Below, in pieces: positions 1 to 11,277 of a stretch of 64,000 nucleotides of DNA. Source of the stretch: Chaenocephalus aceratus (Eukaryota > Chordata > Actinopteri > Perciformes > Channichthyidae); the NCBI GenBank assembly GCA_023974075.1, contig CM043799.1:8395250-8459249 (forward strand), given 5' to 3'. The number at the start of each line of letters is the position of its first letter. Positions within the stretch are counted from its first letter, which is position 1. The notes beneath the pieces were generated by a model that saw only the letters and a program-made list of their open reading frames with translations, was not told the origin of the DNA and did no database searches. The position numbers were made by a program, and so were the translations under genes.

Positions 1-858
1 GTTAAAACCTGTGTGCCCTCTACTTGCCCCTTGATCACAAGAATCATTAACTCGTCCCTCGCAACTGGAACTGTACCGCCAAACCTCAAAACTGCTGCAA
101 TAACACCAACACTGTTAGCTTCCAATCGGGTTTCCGCTCAAAGCACAGCACCGAAACAGCGCTGGTAAAAATCACCAACGACCTCCTCCGTGCAGCTGAC
201 TCTGGACTACTCACCATCCTAATCCTCCTTGACCTCACAGCTGCCTTTGACACCATCTCAGACGCACTGCTTATCGGGCGTTTGGCGGACATCGGGATCA
301 CTGGTACTGCACTCTCATGGTTTTCGTCCTACCTCACAGACAGGGAACAATATGTCCGTCTCAGCACCCACCGGTCAAGCTGCTCCACTGTCTCACATGG
401 TGTTCCTCAGGGGTCAGAATTGGGCCCACTCCTGTTTATTGTCTACCTGCTCCCCCTTGGCACTATCCTCCGTCATCATGATGTCCATTTCCACTGTTAC
501 GCCGACGATACCCAGGTCTACATTTCCAGCAAACCCAACACTGCCCTCCCCCCAACCTCTCTCACCAACTGCCTCCAGGACATCAGGAGCTGGATGAGCA
601 GGAACTTCCTAAAACTCAACGGCAGCAAAACCGAAGCCCTGCTGGTTGGCACCAAAACCACCCTCTCCAAAACCTCATCCTCCCCTGCCTCCAACCTCAT
701 CATTGATGGCTACTCCATCCCCTTCTCTGGCCAAGTTAAGAGCCTTGGTGTCATCCTGGACAGCTCCCTCTCATTTTCACCTCACATAAATAACATCACC
801 CGGACTGCCTTTTTCCACATACGCAACATCTCCAGACTCCGCCCATCCCTTTCTCAAT
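1..858 (+). pseudogene. L2/Maui-like LINE, reverse transcriptase fragment (first half of a split copy)
   Basis: This is part of the reverse transcriptase ORF of a CR1-superclade (L2/Maui-like) LINE, which would copy the element's RNA into DNA. The readable frame at 282-860 carries the GVPQGS block and the YADD catalytic motif. Upstream, the AAFDT motif lies in another frame, and the stretch near 100-120 lacks the segment that normally joins the thumb-proximal blocks, so the copy is deleted and frameshifted. The ORF runs off the left edge of the window. It ends where the 859-4459 transposon is inserted, and the same LINE resumes at 4462. I am confident it is a LINE; the L2 subfamily name is from memory of teleost elements. 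Confidence 0.85.
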
Positions 859-1270
859 AGAGAGGCGAAGTCACGCCCATCTACTTCCGGCCCATGGGAC
901 CCCGGAAGCGAAAAATTTACATTGAATTCAATGGAGAGAGAACACGTATCTTTTGATCCCGTTTGAATTGTGCCACGAACTACACATATGATGTTTGTCA
1001 ATCTTAAACAATAAGTTCCATGTCAAAAAAGTCACATTTTGTCATAAAACTATTGAAATATAAGACTATGAAAAATACGCGACTACAAAGACTACAAATC
1101 CCAAATCCCATTCTGGCTCGCGTAAGTGATGTCACAGGCGATAATTCTCCAAGTGGTTGCGACTCGTAATTAAAGCGAAGAAGAAGATGAAGAAGAAGAA
1201 GAAGATCTCATAACTGATTTATTCCCTCCAATAAATAAGAGATTGCTAAAAATAAATTCACTTTTACAAG

Positions 1271-1369
1271 ATGCATGTGTGCTTTGTACCAGGTTGTAAT
1301 CACATAAGTGATCAAACCACTTGCTCGTTCTATCGATTGCCGTCTGATGAAAGGACCAGGAGTCGCTAG
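1271..1369 (+). pseudogene. THAP-type zinc finger, N-terminal fragment
   Basis: From the ATG at 1271 the frame reads 32 codons to a TAG at 1367. The start has the THAP pattern: an N-terminal hydrophobic residue, C-x4-C (CFVPGC) and then SFYRLPSDE, which matches the family's S-F-h-x-F-P block. THAP domains bind DNA and occur at the N-terminus of P-element, ISL2EU and some other transposases. The distal C-x2-H pair and the AVPTIF-like tail are missing, because the frame stops or an intron begins. It lies 260 bp inside the left inverted repeat, the expected place for a transposase start. It is very short, so the call rests on the motif and the context. Confidence 0.55.
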
Positions 1370-3425
1370 ATCAGACATATCAGGTAATATACATGATGTG
1401 CATGGAACATTTAGTCAAGTTAGCTACCTAGCTAGTAGCGACGAGTAGCGAGCACGTTAGTTAGCATTACATTACTTAGCCGTGTCATTTTTAGTAGCCT
1501 TACCATGAAGTTATTATTTTATTACATGAAGTAAGAGTAAGAGTAGATGGTAAGTATTTCGTGAAACATTTGAAGAGTAGCCTACTGCGCCATCCACCGG
1601 GTGCTATGGAAGCAGTCAGGGAGAGTCGAAGGCAGGCAGGGAGCTTTGCATGACAGATTCTTCTGGACGTGTTTCATTGTGATGACAGTAAGGGTGAGTC
1701 AATATGTTTGTTGGAAAGACAGTAGTTGAGTGATTACTGAGAGAAAATTATTAGAAGAGATAATTATTCAAAGTCTTGTTACTTTAAAGTGTTGTTACTG
1801 ACCTTTTTCTCTTTTATTTCCTTTCCCTCACCTGTAACTGCTGAGACCCTGAGGAACATGCACACTGACCTGCTCTGGCAACCTGATTTCCACTGTACGT
1901 AATAGTATTTGGTTATGGTATATTATTTATATACATCAAAGGCACAATGCACCCCCCAGAGACACACATGTATTGAGTGTGACATTTTGCATAGGTCAAG
2001 TGAAATCATCTTTACACACTAGAAAACTGTAGGAGCGGCAACTTGTTTTGAAATTGAATTTTTAATATCCGAAAATGAAGTTGATATGTTTTCTTTATTC
2101 TTCTCTCTTCCCAGCTCCATCCATCACCATGCTCTATTCCTGCAGGTCCTGCTTGCTAATCATTATGCTCATATGTTTTTACACAATTACAAATAAAGTC
2201 AATGTATTGTATGACATGAAGTTGTGCTTCATTCGGAGTCAATAATACATTCATTCTGCCTTCATCCATTCTGCCCTGCACAATGACTGTGGACTGCACC
2301 GACATCCATCTGCGGAGAGAGGGCTTAAACTGACCTGAGACCAGCACACCCAAACACAACGGCTCTTTTAAGAGCCACCTACAGTTTCAAAGAGTTGCAA
2401 TCCTACGTTATTATAATTATTAAACTGGTTCATGTATCACTTAGTTTACTGAACCGTGATGAATGAAAGAAATTAGTGAGGTAGTGGTTTACTGAAGTTA
2501 CAAAGACATTAATATATGAGTAACAGGTCAGTGTAAACACAAGCTTCTGTCAATTATGGATCATTCAAACTATATACAAATAAAGTTCTAAAATAAGTAT
2601 TCGGTATATTCCTTGATAGCTTTTGGAGAAGGTTGTTTTTAAGTTTACTAAAAATCTATCGTTTCAACTGTTTCACTTTATAAAAAGGAACAGGTGAGTA
2701 GAGCATCATTGAGTTTCTTATTCTGTCAGTAAATTATCCAAATGAATGTTTTTCATTATTTTATTCAACCCTAAACAAATTGATTGTACCTTTTTAATAA
2801 TGACCTTACATGGTCGGCGAAGTTAAATTAACTTCAGAAAATCAAATCTGTTCTGAGAAAAAACTAATAAATGTTTAAAGATAGGAACTTGCCATCCCAC
2901 TGAAAAACAGTCCGTCGAGATTTAAAGGCGTAGTTGTAGTTCAGTCCAACGTTTCATTTGGATTCATTTGACAGTCAACTATTTTCATAAAGAATATATA
3001 TATTTTTCAAAGTCAACTTTATTGTCAATCTTACTCAGTTTGTGTTTATAGACAGATCAAAAAGACGTTTCCAACAATCCCAAATACGAAAAATTAAATT
3101 ATACAATTTACAGATATGTAATGTATACAAATATATATACAGTATCCTATATACACCATCATGTATAATGATGGTGTATGATGTAGAAGGAAGTGTGGTA
3201 GATAACAAGTAAATATAGAGTTACATACAGATCCATGTTACAGCAAAAGATGGAATAACTAAGAAGCACGCAGTATAATAATAATTACATGCAACAATGA
3301 AATAACTGCTCACGTCTCCACCCCAATCCCAATCTGCTGTGTCCTGTTTTCCTCCCCTCTGCATAACACCCCATCACACATACGAAACACAACGCAGAGT
3401 CTGAGGGTGTTAAGAGTATGTTTAT

Positions 3426-3716
3426 TTAAATGTCCTCCTCTCTACTGGCCAACACAGGGAGCATATGCTGGGTGTAAAATTGGTCCAGGAGGAGGAGATT
3501 TCCATGCCATGCAGGGTCTCTGGGGATGAGGATGATGATCGCCTCCTTCGTGGTCCACACAACAAAGTAGCAGAGACTCCGGTCTGTGATGTGCAGCTGC
3601 CCTTGGACCTGGTGCCAGTATGGGTGATATATGACCCACCCTCCTCACGGAGACAGAAGGATGGTAACTGGACTGCCTCCGCGATGGTCATGTTCATGTC
3701 ACCAAAATCCTTGAAT
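3426..3716 (-). pseudogene. YqaJ-like exonuclease fragment (transposon-borne)
   Basis: Read on the minus strand from a splice-acceptor-like TAG at 3717-3719. The first part reads AEAVQLPSFCL in one frame. After a frameshift near 3650 the next part reads YWHQVQGQLHIT, then CYFVVWT and a tail ending LPVLASREEDI before TAA (3426-3428). These blocks match the core of YqaJ/lambda-exonuclease-like recombinases as I know them: H-x-Y-x-x-Q-V-Q-x-Q-L, then a C-D-F-V-V-like strand and a C-terminal ILPEL-like helix. The copy has C-Y-F rather than C-D-F, so it has probably lost a metal-binding acidic residue. It is the second gene of the 859-4459 transposon, convergent with the THAP fragment. Confidence 0.6.
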
Positions 3717-4461
3717 CTACACACAGCAAATAAACTCAAATGACACAACGAGATGTAAAAGGAGATCACACATACTGTATAGACTATACTGTATAGTCGA
3801 TATAAAACTGGCCGCTTCAATCTGAAGAGCAACTAAAACAAAACACGGGAGTGTACCTTGTTCTTGTGAACACAAATGTTATCCACAGCATACACAGAGA
3901 CCACGAAGTTCTTAAGGAGAAAACTAGTTACTAAAACAAAACACGTTAGTGTACCTTGTTAGCTAATGTTAGCTAGCTGACATTAACGTTACACATTGCA
4001 CTCATATTACTCACCGAAACCTTGTAAAGCCGGTCCCGCTGCTCTTACAGAACCGACTAACTCCCCTTTCGTGTATGTACAGCTCTCAACATGCCCAGAC
4101 TTGTAGTGATTTTCACCTCATTTTATACTTTTATTCTCATTCTGAAAGAATGAGGTGAAATTTGCTAACGTGACGGCCGTCTTTGTGATGGTGACGCGTA
4201 TTGTGCGAGACCAAGAGACCTGTAGTTCACTCAGCGGTTTCACACAAAAAAATGTGTAACTTCACAGTTTTAGGACACATTTTAATTTGTTTGACTTGCA
4301 AAATATTCTTTTAAATTGACAAACATCATATGTGTCATTCGTGGCACAATTCAAACGGGATCAAAAGATAACCTTTCTCTCTCCATTGACTTCAATGTAT
4401 AATTTTACGCTTCCGGGGTCCCATGGAGGCTCCCGGAAAGGGAGGGACTTCGCCTCTCTAT

Positions 4462-5145
4462 AGAACACTGAAGTCCTGGTCAATGCATTTGTCACGTCCC
4501 GCATCGACTACTGTAACGCCATCCTCTCAGGCATACCCACCAAGCTCATCAATAAACTACAAATCATACAGAACTCCGCAGCCCGGATCATCACTGGCAC
4601 CAAGGCCTCCGAACACATCACCCCCATCCTCATCCAACTCCACTGGCTCCCTGTTCAATCCCGTATTAACTTCAAAAACCTACTGCTCACTTACAAAGCC
4701 CTACATAACCTGCCCCCCCCCCCCTATCTGGCTGACCTTCTTCAGGAGTACACCCCCTCTCGCTCCCTCCGCTCCTCCTCTGCTGGTCTGCTGACCGTCC
4801 CCACCCAACGCCTCGTCACCATGGGTGCTCGGGCTTTTAGCTGCACTGCTCCCAGACTCTGGAACTCCCTCCCCCCGCACATCCGACAGTCAGACACAAC
4901 CACCATATTCAAATCCCAATTAAAAACCCACCTGTTCAAATCTGCTTACTCACTGTAGTGCCCCCATTATATGTTTCATTTGTGTCCACTTGACTTTCTC
5001 CTCCATGATTTCCTGTTTGTGTTTTTATCTTGTTCTGTTGCCTATTAGCTTTTATTTTATTTATTTTTAACTTAGTTATTTTTTTTATTTTTTATTTTTA
5101 AATTGTACGGTGTCCTTGGGTGTCATGAAAGGCGCCTAAAACATG
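4462..5145 (+). pseudogene. L2/Maui-like LINE, 3' part of the split copy (RT C-terminus and 3' UTR)
   Basis: This continues the LINE interrupted at 858. Translation from 4463 gives the conserved C-terminal block of L2-type ORF2: NTEVLVNAFVTSRIDYCNA, LHWLPVQSRINF, then WNSLPPHIRQ and FKSQLKTHLF, ending at TAG 4956-4958. The following AT-rich tract and the GGTGTCCTTGGGTGTCATGAAAGGCGC-like motif near 5110-5135 match the usual L2 3' end in fish. The block is nearly uninterrupted, so the LINE was fairly young when the DNA transposon landed in it. Confidence 0.85.
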
Positions 5146-5344
5146 AATAGTCACAGTTACTATTCTTTTACTCCATCACATTTCAAAGACAAATATGCTA
5201 TTGTTATTTTAACTCCACCACAGTAATCCATCATCAGCTTTACTTTTTAGATACAGATTTAACTCACAATTGATCATAACAGGCTTCAAAATACATACAT
5301 TTGTATATGTTACCAAGTGGTTTCATGTACAACCGACACAAGTA

Positions 5345-5832
5345 TCATGCTAAATTAAACTCTGGCCAGTTTCCAGGAATGACACTGGATGGCTCAACGT
5401 GTCTATGAACTCCCTTCCCTCTCTTGCTGCGTGTTTCAGCCTTCAGACTTTCGGGGAAATATTCATCCCACACGACATCAATTCTGCTGACATGCTCCAG
5501 CTGAGACAGGATGTATGGTGAGAACGCTTTCTGCGCATAATAAAAAAATGTCTTAGCAGCACCAGGTCGTAGCATGTTCACAAGAGTAGGCCCATCAAGG
5601 AAGAAGCCTTAACTGTGGGGTGGGATGCATTCTCTTGTAAAGAAATCAGGTCCTCCAAACAGCCCACCGAGTCTGACTTGGTACCAGTTCTGAGCTTGCC
5701 CATTTGTGACAATGATGATGGACATGCCTGGTTTTCAAGTTTATTATATTTCACATAATGAATCCCAAAAAACTCATCCAGACTTCCATCACGTATCTCA
5801 GATACAATGTACAGCCAACAGAGAACAGTCAT
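5345..5832 (-). pseudogene. Fragment of a nuclease-like protein, paralogue of the 42785-50912 element's protein
   Basis: Two adjacent minus-strand frames, joined near 5578 by a frameshift, read QACPSSLSQMGKLRTGTKSD, then INMLRPGAAKTFFYYA and VVWDEYFPESLKAETRSKRG. The last block lines up with VVFDGYSRSPKDHDHIRR in the large element's protein (about 46890), and the preceding hydrophobic strand lines up with its LVVDGGWLLYMV block. So this is the beginning of the same FEN/PIN-like region from a diverged family member. The rest of the nuclease is absent and the frame ends at 5345 without recognisable continuation. No terminal repeats were seen around it. It is either a fragment of a second element or a dead gene copy; I do not recognise a named gene. 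Confidence 0.55.
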
Positions 5833-5974
5833 TCTTCAGAGATGAGAGCTGTTGTGGGACCTGGACTTCTCTCGGACTGGAGGCTGGCTGAATAGAGGGA
5901 GGTTTTTCCTTTTAATGGGAGCTTTAATGGGAGCTTTAATGGGCTTTGTCTGTTTGACCAGGCACTCACTGACA

Positions 5975-6130
5975 TACAGTGGAGGAAATAAATATGTGAT
6001 CCCTTGCAGATGTTGTAAGTTTGCCCACTTACACATGAATTAACAGTCTATAATTGTAGGTTTAATTCATCAGTGAGAGTAAGAATATAAAAAAGAAAAT
6101 CCAGAAATTGACAATTACAATTTGATATGC
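5975..6130. mobile_element. Tc1/mariner-like terminal fragment
   Basis: The sequence after a TA (5975-5976) begins CAGTGGAGGAAATAAATATG and continues with a GATCCCTTGCAGAT-like stretch and GTAAGTTTGCCCACTTA. This is the start of a very common teleost Tc1-like transposon. Only the outer 100-150 bp are present and no opposite end was found nearby. Confidence 0.6.
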
Positions 6131-6430
6131 ATTAGCGAATGAATCAAACTGGGTCAAAACGTGTTGTGCCCACATGCAAAGGTTGTACGCTCTGGCTTAT
6201 CCCTGCGTGGTATTATATAGTAGGCCTAATAGCAAACAGCTACGTTCAACTCTTTTAATGGTATATTGCAAGTGCAATAAGAAGCTACAGGGACGTTAAT
6301 CTACATCGGTAATATTAACTTTATTGAATACAACATTTACGGTACAAGATTTACATCATACAGCCCATGTAGTATAATATTTTACAAATGATGAATTACG
6401 GCAAACATGTACAATATATCCATCATTACA

Positions 6431-6732
6431 GTTCAGTCAGACAACTCACATGTTCTTAATATGTTTATTATAGCAGCACATAGTTTGAGTTTGGTTTCTA
6501 GGCTCGGGCCTCATCACTCCACAGATTTAGAAAGAACATGAGTGATGATTAGATAACTATGCCCCGAGCCTACAGGTGGAAGCTGGGGTGGTGTTGGGGC
6601 GAGCAGCAGCAACATGAAACACAGCAGCAGGAACATGAACGCAGCAATAGCAAGTGAACACAGCAGTGGCAGCAGCAGCATGGACGAGGCAGAGGCAGGA
6701 AGACCTGGCAGCTTAAATAGAGCGCCATGTTT
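6431..6732 (+). repeat. Unnamed repeat R, copy A, first part
   Basis: About 300 bp that recur in inverted orientation at 32522-32845. Both copies share the GC-rich box TAGGCTCGGG...CCCGAGCCTA around a shorter ATCACTC...GAGTGAT pair, then a CAGCAG-rich stretch ending near GGAAGACCTGGCAGCTT. Copy A breaks after CATGTTT at 6732 and resumes at 12142. The class (SINE, LTR or MITE) is not clear; no coding frame is shared between the copies. Confidence 0.7.
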
Positions 6733-7015
6733 ACATTACATTGCATTTTAGCTGACGCTTTTATCCAAAGCGACGTACAATAAGTGCGTTCGACCAACAA
6801 AATACAAACTTGAAGAAAACAGAATCATATAAGTACATCAGGTTTCATAGAGCAAAAACATTTCAAGTGAGCTACTCAACTGGCTTTAGATAAGCCAGTC
6901 CTTTATTAGTGCTTTGTTAATAGTTCTATCGCTCGAGGTGGAGTCGAAAGAGATGAGTTTTCAGTCTGCGCCTAAGGTGTGTAAGCTTTCTGCTGTCCTG
7001 ATGTCAATGGGGAGC

Positions 7016-8310
7016 TCATCCCACCATTTTGGAGCCAGGATAGCAAACCCACGTGTTTTTGCTGATGGGAACTTGGGTCCCCCTCGCAGCGAGGGTGCAG
7101 CGAGCCGTTTGGTTGATGCGGAGTGCACGTGCTGGGGTGTACAGTTTAACCATGTCCTGGATGTAGGAAGGGCCAGATCCATTCGCAGCATGGTACGCAA
7201 GTACCATTGTCTTGAAGTGGATTCTAGCAGTTACCGGAAGCCAGTGGAGGGAGCGGAGGAGCGGCGTGGTGTGGGAGAATTTAGGATGGTTGAAGACCAG
7301 ACGAGCCGCTGCATTCTGGATGAGCTGCAGAGGTCGGATGGCACATGCAGGTAGACCAGCCAGGAGGGAGTTGCAGTAGTCTAGGCGTGAGCTGACGAGA
7401 GCCTGGACCAGAACCTGCGTGGCTTTCTGGGTCAGCTGGGGACGTATCCTCCTGATGTTGTAGAGCGTGTATCTGCAGCAGCGGGTTGTAGCAGCGATGT
7501 TTGCAGTGAAGGACAGTTTGTTATCTAGGGTCACACCCAGATTCCTTGCAGTCTGAGTCGGGGAAACAACAGAGATGCCGATGTTGATTGTTAGGTCAAG
7601 AGTGGGACAATCTTTTCCCGGAAGGAAAAGCAGTTCAGTCTTGTCAAGGTTGAGCTTGAGGTGATGAGCAGACATCCACTGAGAGATGTCAGCTAGACAA
7701 GCAGAGATGCGTGCGACGACCTGGGTCTCTGAGCGGGGAAAGGACAGAATTCATTGGGTGTCGTCAGCGTAGCAGTGGTATGAAAAACCATGCGGGCTAA
7801 TGAGAGATCCGAGCGAGTTTGTGTACAAGGAGAAGAGGAGGGGACAGAGAACAGAGCCCTGAGGGTTAATTGACAAGGGTCGGACTCGGACCCTCTCCAA
7901 GTAACCCTGTAGGTGCGGTCTTTGAGGTATGAGGTGATGAGGGAAAGTGCAGAGCCTGAAACTCCAAGTTCTTGGAGAGTGCGAAGGAGGATCTGATGGT
8001 TCACCGTGTCGAATGCAGCAGACAGGTCCAACAGGATGATGACAGAGGAGAGGGATGCTGCTTTAGCCGTGTGCAGTTCCTCAGAGACAGCAAGGAGGGC
8101 AGTTTCTGTGGAGTGACCTGCCTTGAAACCAGACTGGTGCGGATCCAGAAGGTTGTTCTGATGGAGATAACAGGAGAGTTGTTTAAAGACAGCGCGTTCA
8201 AGTGTTTTAGACAGGAACGGGAGGAGAGAGACAGGCCTGTAGTTTATAACATCAGACGGGTTGAGAGTGGGTTTCTTTAGGAGAGGGTTTACTCTTGCCT
8301 CCTTGAGACT
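7016..8310 (-). pseudogene. LINE ORF2, reverse transcriptase (frameshifted)
   Basis: This is the polymerase half of the same LINE, spread over at least three frames. [16 protein letters not shown] (about 8031) is the metal-binding A block. The HCYADDTQ block lies near 7750-7770 in another frame. The third part (7016-7675) reads LNLDKTELLFLPG, NLGVTLDNKLSF, DYCNSLLAGLP, LHWLPVTARIHF and GPSYIQDMVKLYTP. Each motif is well preserved, so the copy is moderately old. The far C-terminal WN-LP / FK--LKTH part reads in yet another frame near 6950-7030. It lies directly downstream of the endonuclease frame and is flanked by the LINE 3' end. Confidence 0.8.
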
Positions 8311-8330
8311 GTTTGGAAAGTGACCAGAAG

Positions 8331-9893
8331 TTAGAGAAGTGTTGATGAAATGGGTGAGAAACTGTAGAATATCAGGAGCGATAGTCTGAAGGAGGTTTGA
8401 AGGGATAGGGTCCAGAGGACAGGTGGTAGGACGGGCAGAGGTAATGAGAGAGTAAGAACCTCACTTGGAGAGAGAGGGGAAAAGGAGGTCAGTGTGTGGG
8501 TGAAAGGAGAGTCTGGTGACCCAGCGTTGAGTAGAGGTGAGTCAGAAAAAGAAGAGCGAATATCATCAACCTTTTTTTCAAAGTGGTTAACAAAGTCGCT
8601 TGACAGAAGGGAGGAGGGGGAAGGGGCTTTGGGAGGGTCCAGGAGGGAGGAGAAGATGGAAAATAGTTTTTTGGGATTAGAATAGGAAGATTGGATCTTA
8701 TCTTGAAAGAAAGTGCTTTTTGCCTGAGAGATCGAAGCAGAGAAAGAGGAGAGGAGAGCCTGATAGGTTAGGAGGTCATCATGGTGTTTGGATTTCCGCT
8801 CTGCTGCCCGAAGGACGGTTCTATTAGCACGCAGTGCGTCATTTAGCCAGGGAGCAGGAGGGGACTGACGAGCCTGCCGAGATGTGAGAGGACAGAGAGA
8901 GTCCAGAGAGGATGAGAGAGTAGAGAGGAGAGTTTCTGCAGCAGAGTTTGGAGGTAGGAGTTGGAACGAGTCAGAGGAAGGGAGGGCTGAGATCACCGAT
9001 GAGGCAAAGGTAGAGGGGGAGAGGGAACGAAGGGTACGGCGGACAGGTGCAGGATGAGAAGAGTTTAGTTTGTTATGTTTGGAAAGGGGTAGAGAGAATG
9101 AGATGAAGAAGTGATCGGATGTGTGGAGCGGGTTTACAGAGAGGTTAGAAGTAGTGCAGTTCCTTGAGAATATGAGATCAAGGACATTGCCAGCTTTATG
9201 AGTTGGTGGGGACGGAGACAGTGAGAAAGCAAAGGCGGTTAACAGAGATGTTAGTTCGTCTATCTTCCCTGTCTGGAGGTTGAAGTCTCCGAGAAGTACA
9301 GCGGGAGGACCAGTTTCAGGGATGTGCGAGAGGAGATTATCTAATTCCTCCAAGAAGTTCCCCAAGGCACCTGGTGGACGGTAGAGAACAACAATGGTTA
9401 ATTGTATAGGATGGGTTACTGTGACGGCATGTAATTCAAAGGTGGAAGGAGCGAAGTTAGGTAGCTTGAAGAGGGAAAAGCTCCATTTTGGAGAGAGCAG
9501 GAGACCAGTGCCACCTCCTCTGCCAGTGGGTCTGGGTGTATGGGAGAAGGAATATGCTGTGGAGAGAGCTGCTGGGGTGGATGTGTTGGATGGAGTAATC
9601 CAGGTCTCAGTGAGAGCAAGGAAATCCAGGGTCTGCAGGGAAGCGTAGCCAGAGATGAAGTCAGCCTTAGGAACAGCTGACTGGCAGTTCCACATCCCGC
9701 CTGAAACTAGATGTTGGATCTCAGTGGAGCATGTGGGATAGACGAGAGCAGGCCGGTTATATCGATTACGAGATACACGGGGCCAGTGATAATTAAGAGA
9801 AGACACATGAACAGGAATGGAGAAAATACACATGATTATAGCATGAGAGGCTAAACAATTAAATAAAACACCAGCGATACTTAGCTCAATCAA
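8331..9893 (-). pseudogene. LINE ORF2, apurinic-type endonuclease and linker
   Basis: This encodes the target-nicking domain of the minus-strand LINE. The 520-codon frame contains WNCQSAVPKADFI, then LDFLALTETWI, an RPTGRGGGTGLLL block, VVLYRPPG, LLGDFNLQ and HTSDHFFI. These are the successive N, E, R, Y, GDFN and SDH motifs of EEP-fold LINE endonucleases, in the right order and spacing. The linker region contains PPAPWLND and QAKSTFFQDKI. The frame slips near 8480 and then ends, and the RT continues in other frames, so the copy is dead. The first 70 codons look untranslated rather than protein-like, and the real start is probably near the WNC block. Confidence 0.8.
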
Positions 9894-9923
9894 AGTAGGA
9901 TTTGCCTCCTCTTTACCTCCCTC

Positions 9924-9992
9924 GTGACTCCTGCAGGACTCCTTTGTCTTTGTCAGTCTTACTCCCGCAGGACTCCTTTGTCTTTGTCAGTC
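9924..9992. repeat. 34-bp tandem pair
   Basis: Two adjacent units of about 34 bp (ACTCCTGCAGGACTCCTTTG plus TCTTTGTCAGTCTT) differ at a single base. They sit just upstream, on the minus strand, of the LINE endonuclease ORF and end at the TTA target of the 9996-11147 MITE. Confidence 0.8.
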
Positions 9993-9995
9993 TTA

Positions 9996-11147
9996 GGCTG
10001 CGGCCACACGAGGACGAAAACGGCTAAACGCATAGGATTAACGCAAACGCAATCGCAAACAAGCTTCCATCCACACGCAATAGTTATCCAGATAGTGTCT
10101 GTCCACACGAGACCGCTCCGTTTAGCTCCAACCGCTGGAGAAGCTGCAGTACATATGCAGGAGCCTGTACGTGGCGCTGTAACTTCCTCCACAAAAGCAG
10201 CGAAGAAGCATGGTTGTCATGGTTGCCCTTCTGTTTATTCTCCGCGGTGGGGGCCGAGGGAACCGGGCAGAGTTTTTCGCCAGTCAACGTGTATTAAAGT
10301 TTAAATCTTCCGGACAAAATTATAAAAGTGCCGGTCAAAGGTCTTCTTTGTTATTTATCGAGCTTTAAAACAAATGAATAACGACTCTATATATTATAAT
10401 AATAAAATACACGGAGCCTCTCTTTTTCCTCCCTCTCTTCGGACAGTGTCAGTGTCTGTCTCATGCAGCAGCTCATCCAGTATTCAGTGACCCGGCCGAC
10501 TGTAAAAATAAACATATTTATAACTAGTTTAGGGAGTTTGAGAGGTAATTACAATAGCTAAGGGTGATGATCTGACTTGAAGTGTGTGTTTTGCTGCAGC
10601 GGGAGGAGCTGCAGGGGAGCAGAGCTGCGTGTCTCCGTCCTGTCAGATTAGACTTCACTCGCGAGAGAAAGATAAATAATCTGAATTCAGGGTGCAGTTT
10701 ACTTTGACGTGGGGGTAAGCAGCAGAGGTGGGGAGAGGCGGGGCTATTGCCTCATCATTATTGCTGTAGATGTTGCACAAACAACTGTAGCATGGTCAAT
10801 AGCGTCCGGAGCACGATAGCAACTCTGCGATCCGCCATTGTTGTTGTTGTTGGTGGCGAAACACTTCAGCAATGGCGCGGGGTAAGCGGAGGTGAGCAGA
10901 ATAGGTGGGGAGAGGCGGGGCTATTGCGCAATCACTATTAGTGATCTGAAAATGTTCGGATAGGGCGTACACACGGAGCCGTTTGACCCCCCAGAGAGTT
11001 GCGTATGCCTTTCTATCCACCTTGGGACCCGTTATCGTTTCCTCAGTCGTTTAGTGCCGTATTCGGTCGTCCTCGTGTGGCCGAACGGTCTATATGACAC
11101 TAAACAGTAACGCAAACGACCAAATTCGTCCTCGTGTGGCCGCAGCC
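9996..11147. mobile_element. Harbinger-type non-autonomous transposon, TSD TTA
   Basis: Inverted ends read GGCTGCGGCCACACGAGGAC on both strands, with a direct TTA at 9993-9995 and 11148-11150. Perfect ends plus a TTA duplication fit PIF/Harbinger. The interior has no convincing ORF. It has its own direct duplication: GTGGGGAGAGGCGGGGCTAT occurs near 10728 and again near 10901. Confidence 0.8.
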
Positions 11148-11277
11148 TTAGCCTGTCTGACGCTCCAGGAAAGTGCTACCTAAATGGACACCTGATTGCT
11201 GAGTTCTCACAGCTGTGGGGCCACGTCCCTTTAATTAGTTCACTCTCTGCAGCTGGTGGCCCTCAAAAGGAAATCTA

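Larger units (their letters stand above)
859..4459. mobile_element. ISL2EU-like DNA transposon (THAP + YqaJ), 3.6 kb, inserted in the L2 LINE
   Basis: Terminal inverted repeats begin AGAGAGGCGAAGTC and run about 150 bp with high identity; the left arm is about 859-1010 and the right arm about 4310-4459. An AT dinucleotide flanks both ends (857-858 and 4460-4461). Removing the element plus one AT restores the L2 reading frame across the junction, apart from one stop codon. Inside are a THAP-like zinc-finger start at 1271 and a YqaJ-type exonuclease fragment on the minus strand at 3426-3716. A THAP transposase beside a YqaJ nuclease, with a 2-bp target duplication, is what I recall for ISL2EU elements. 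No DDE core was found, so this is a decayed, non-autonomous copy. Confidence 0.7.

Noticed and set aside
5900..5945. Triple AATGGGAGCTTT unit
   Set aside because: Thirteen-base units repeated three times; simple slippage with no further context.
6914..9648. Plus-strand frames of 80-146 codons
   Set aside because: Antisense to the minus-strand L2-like LINE ORF2; no motif of their own.
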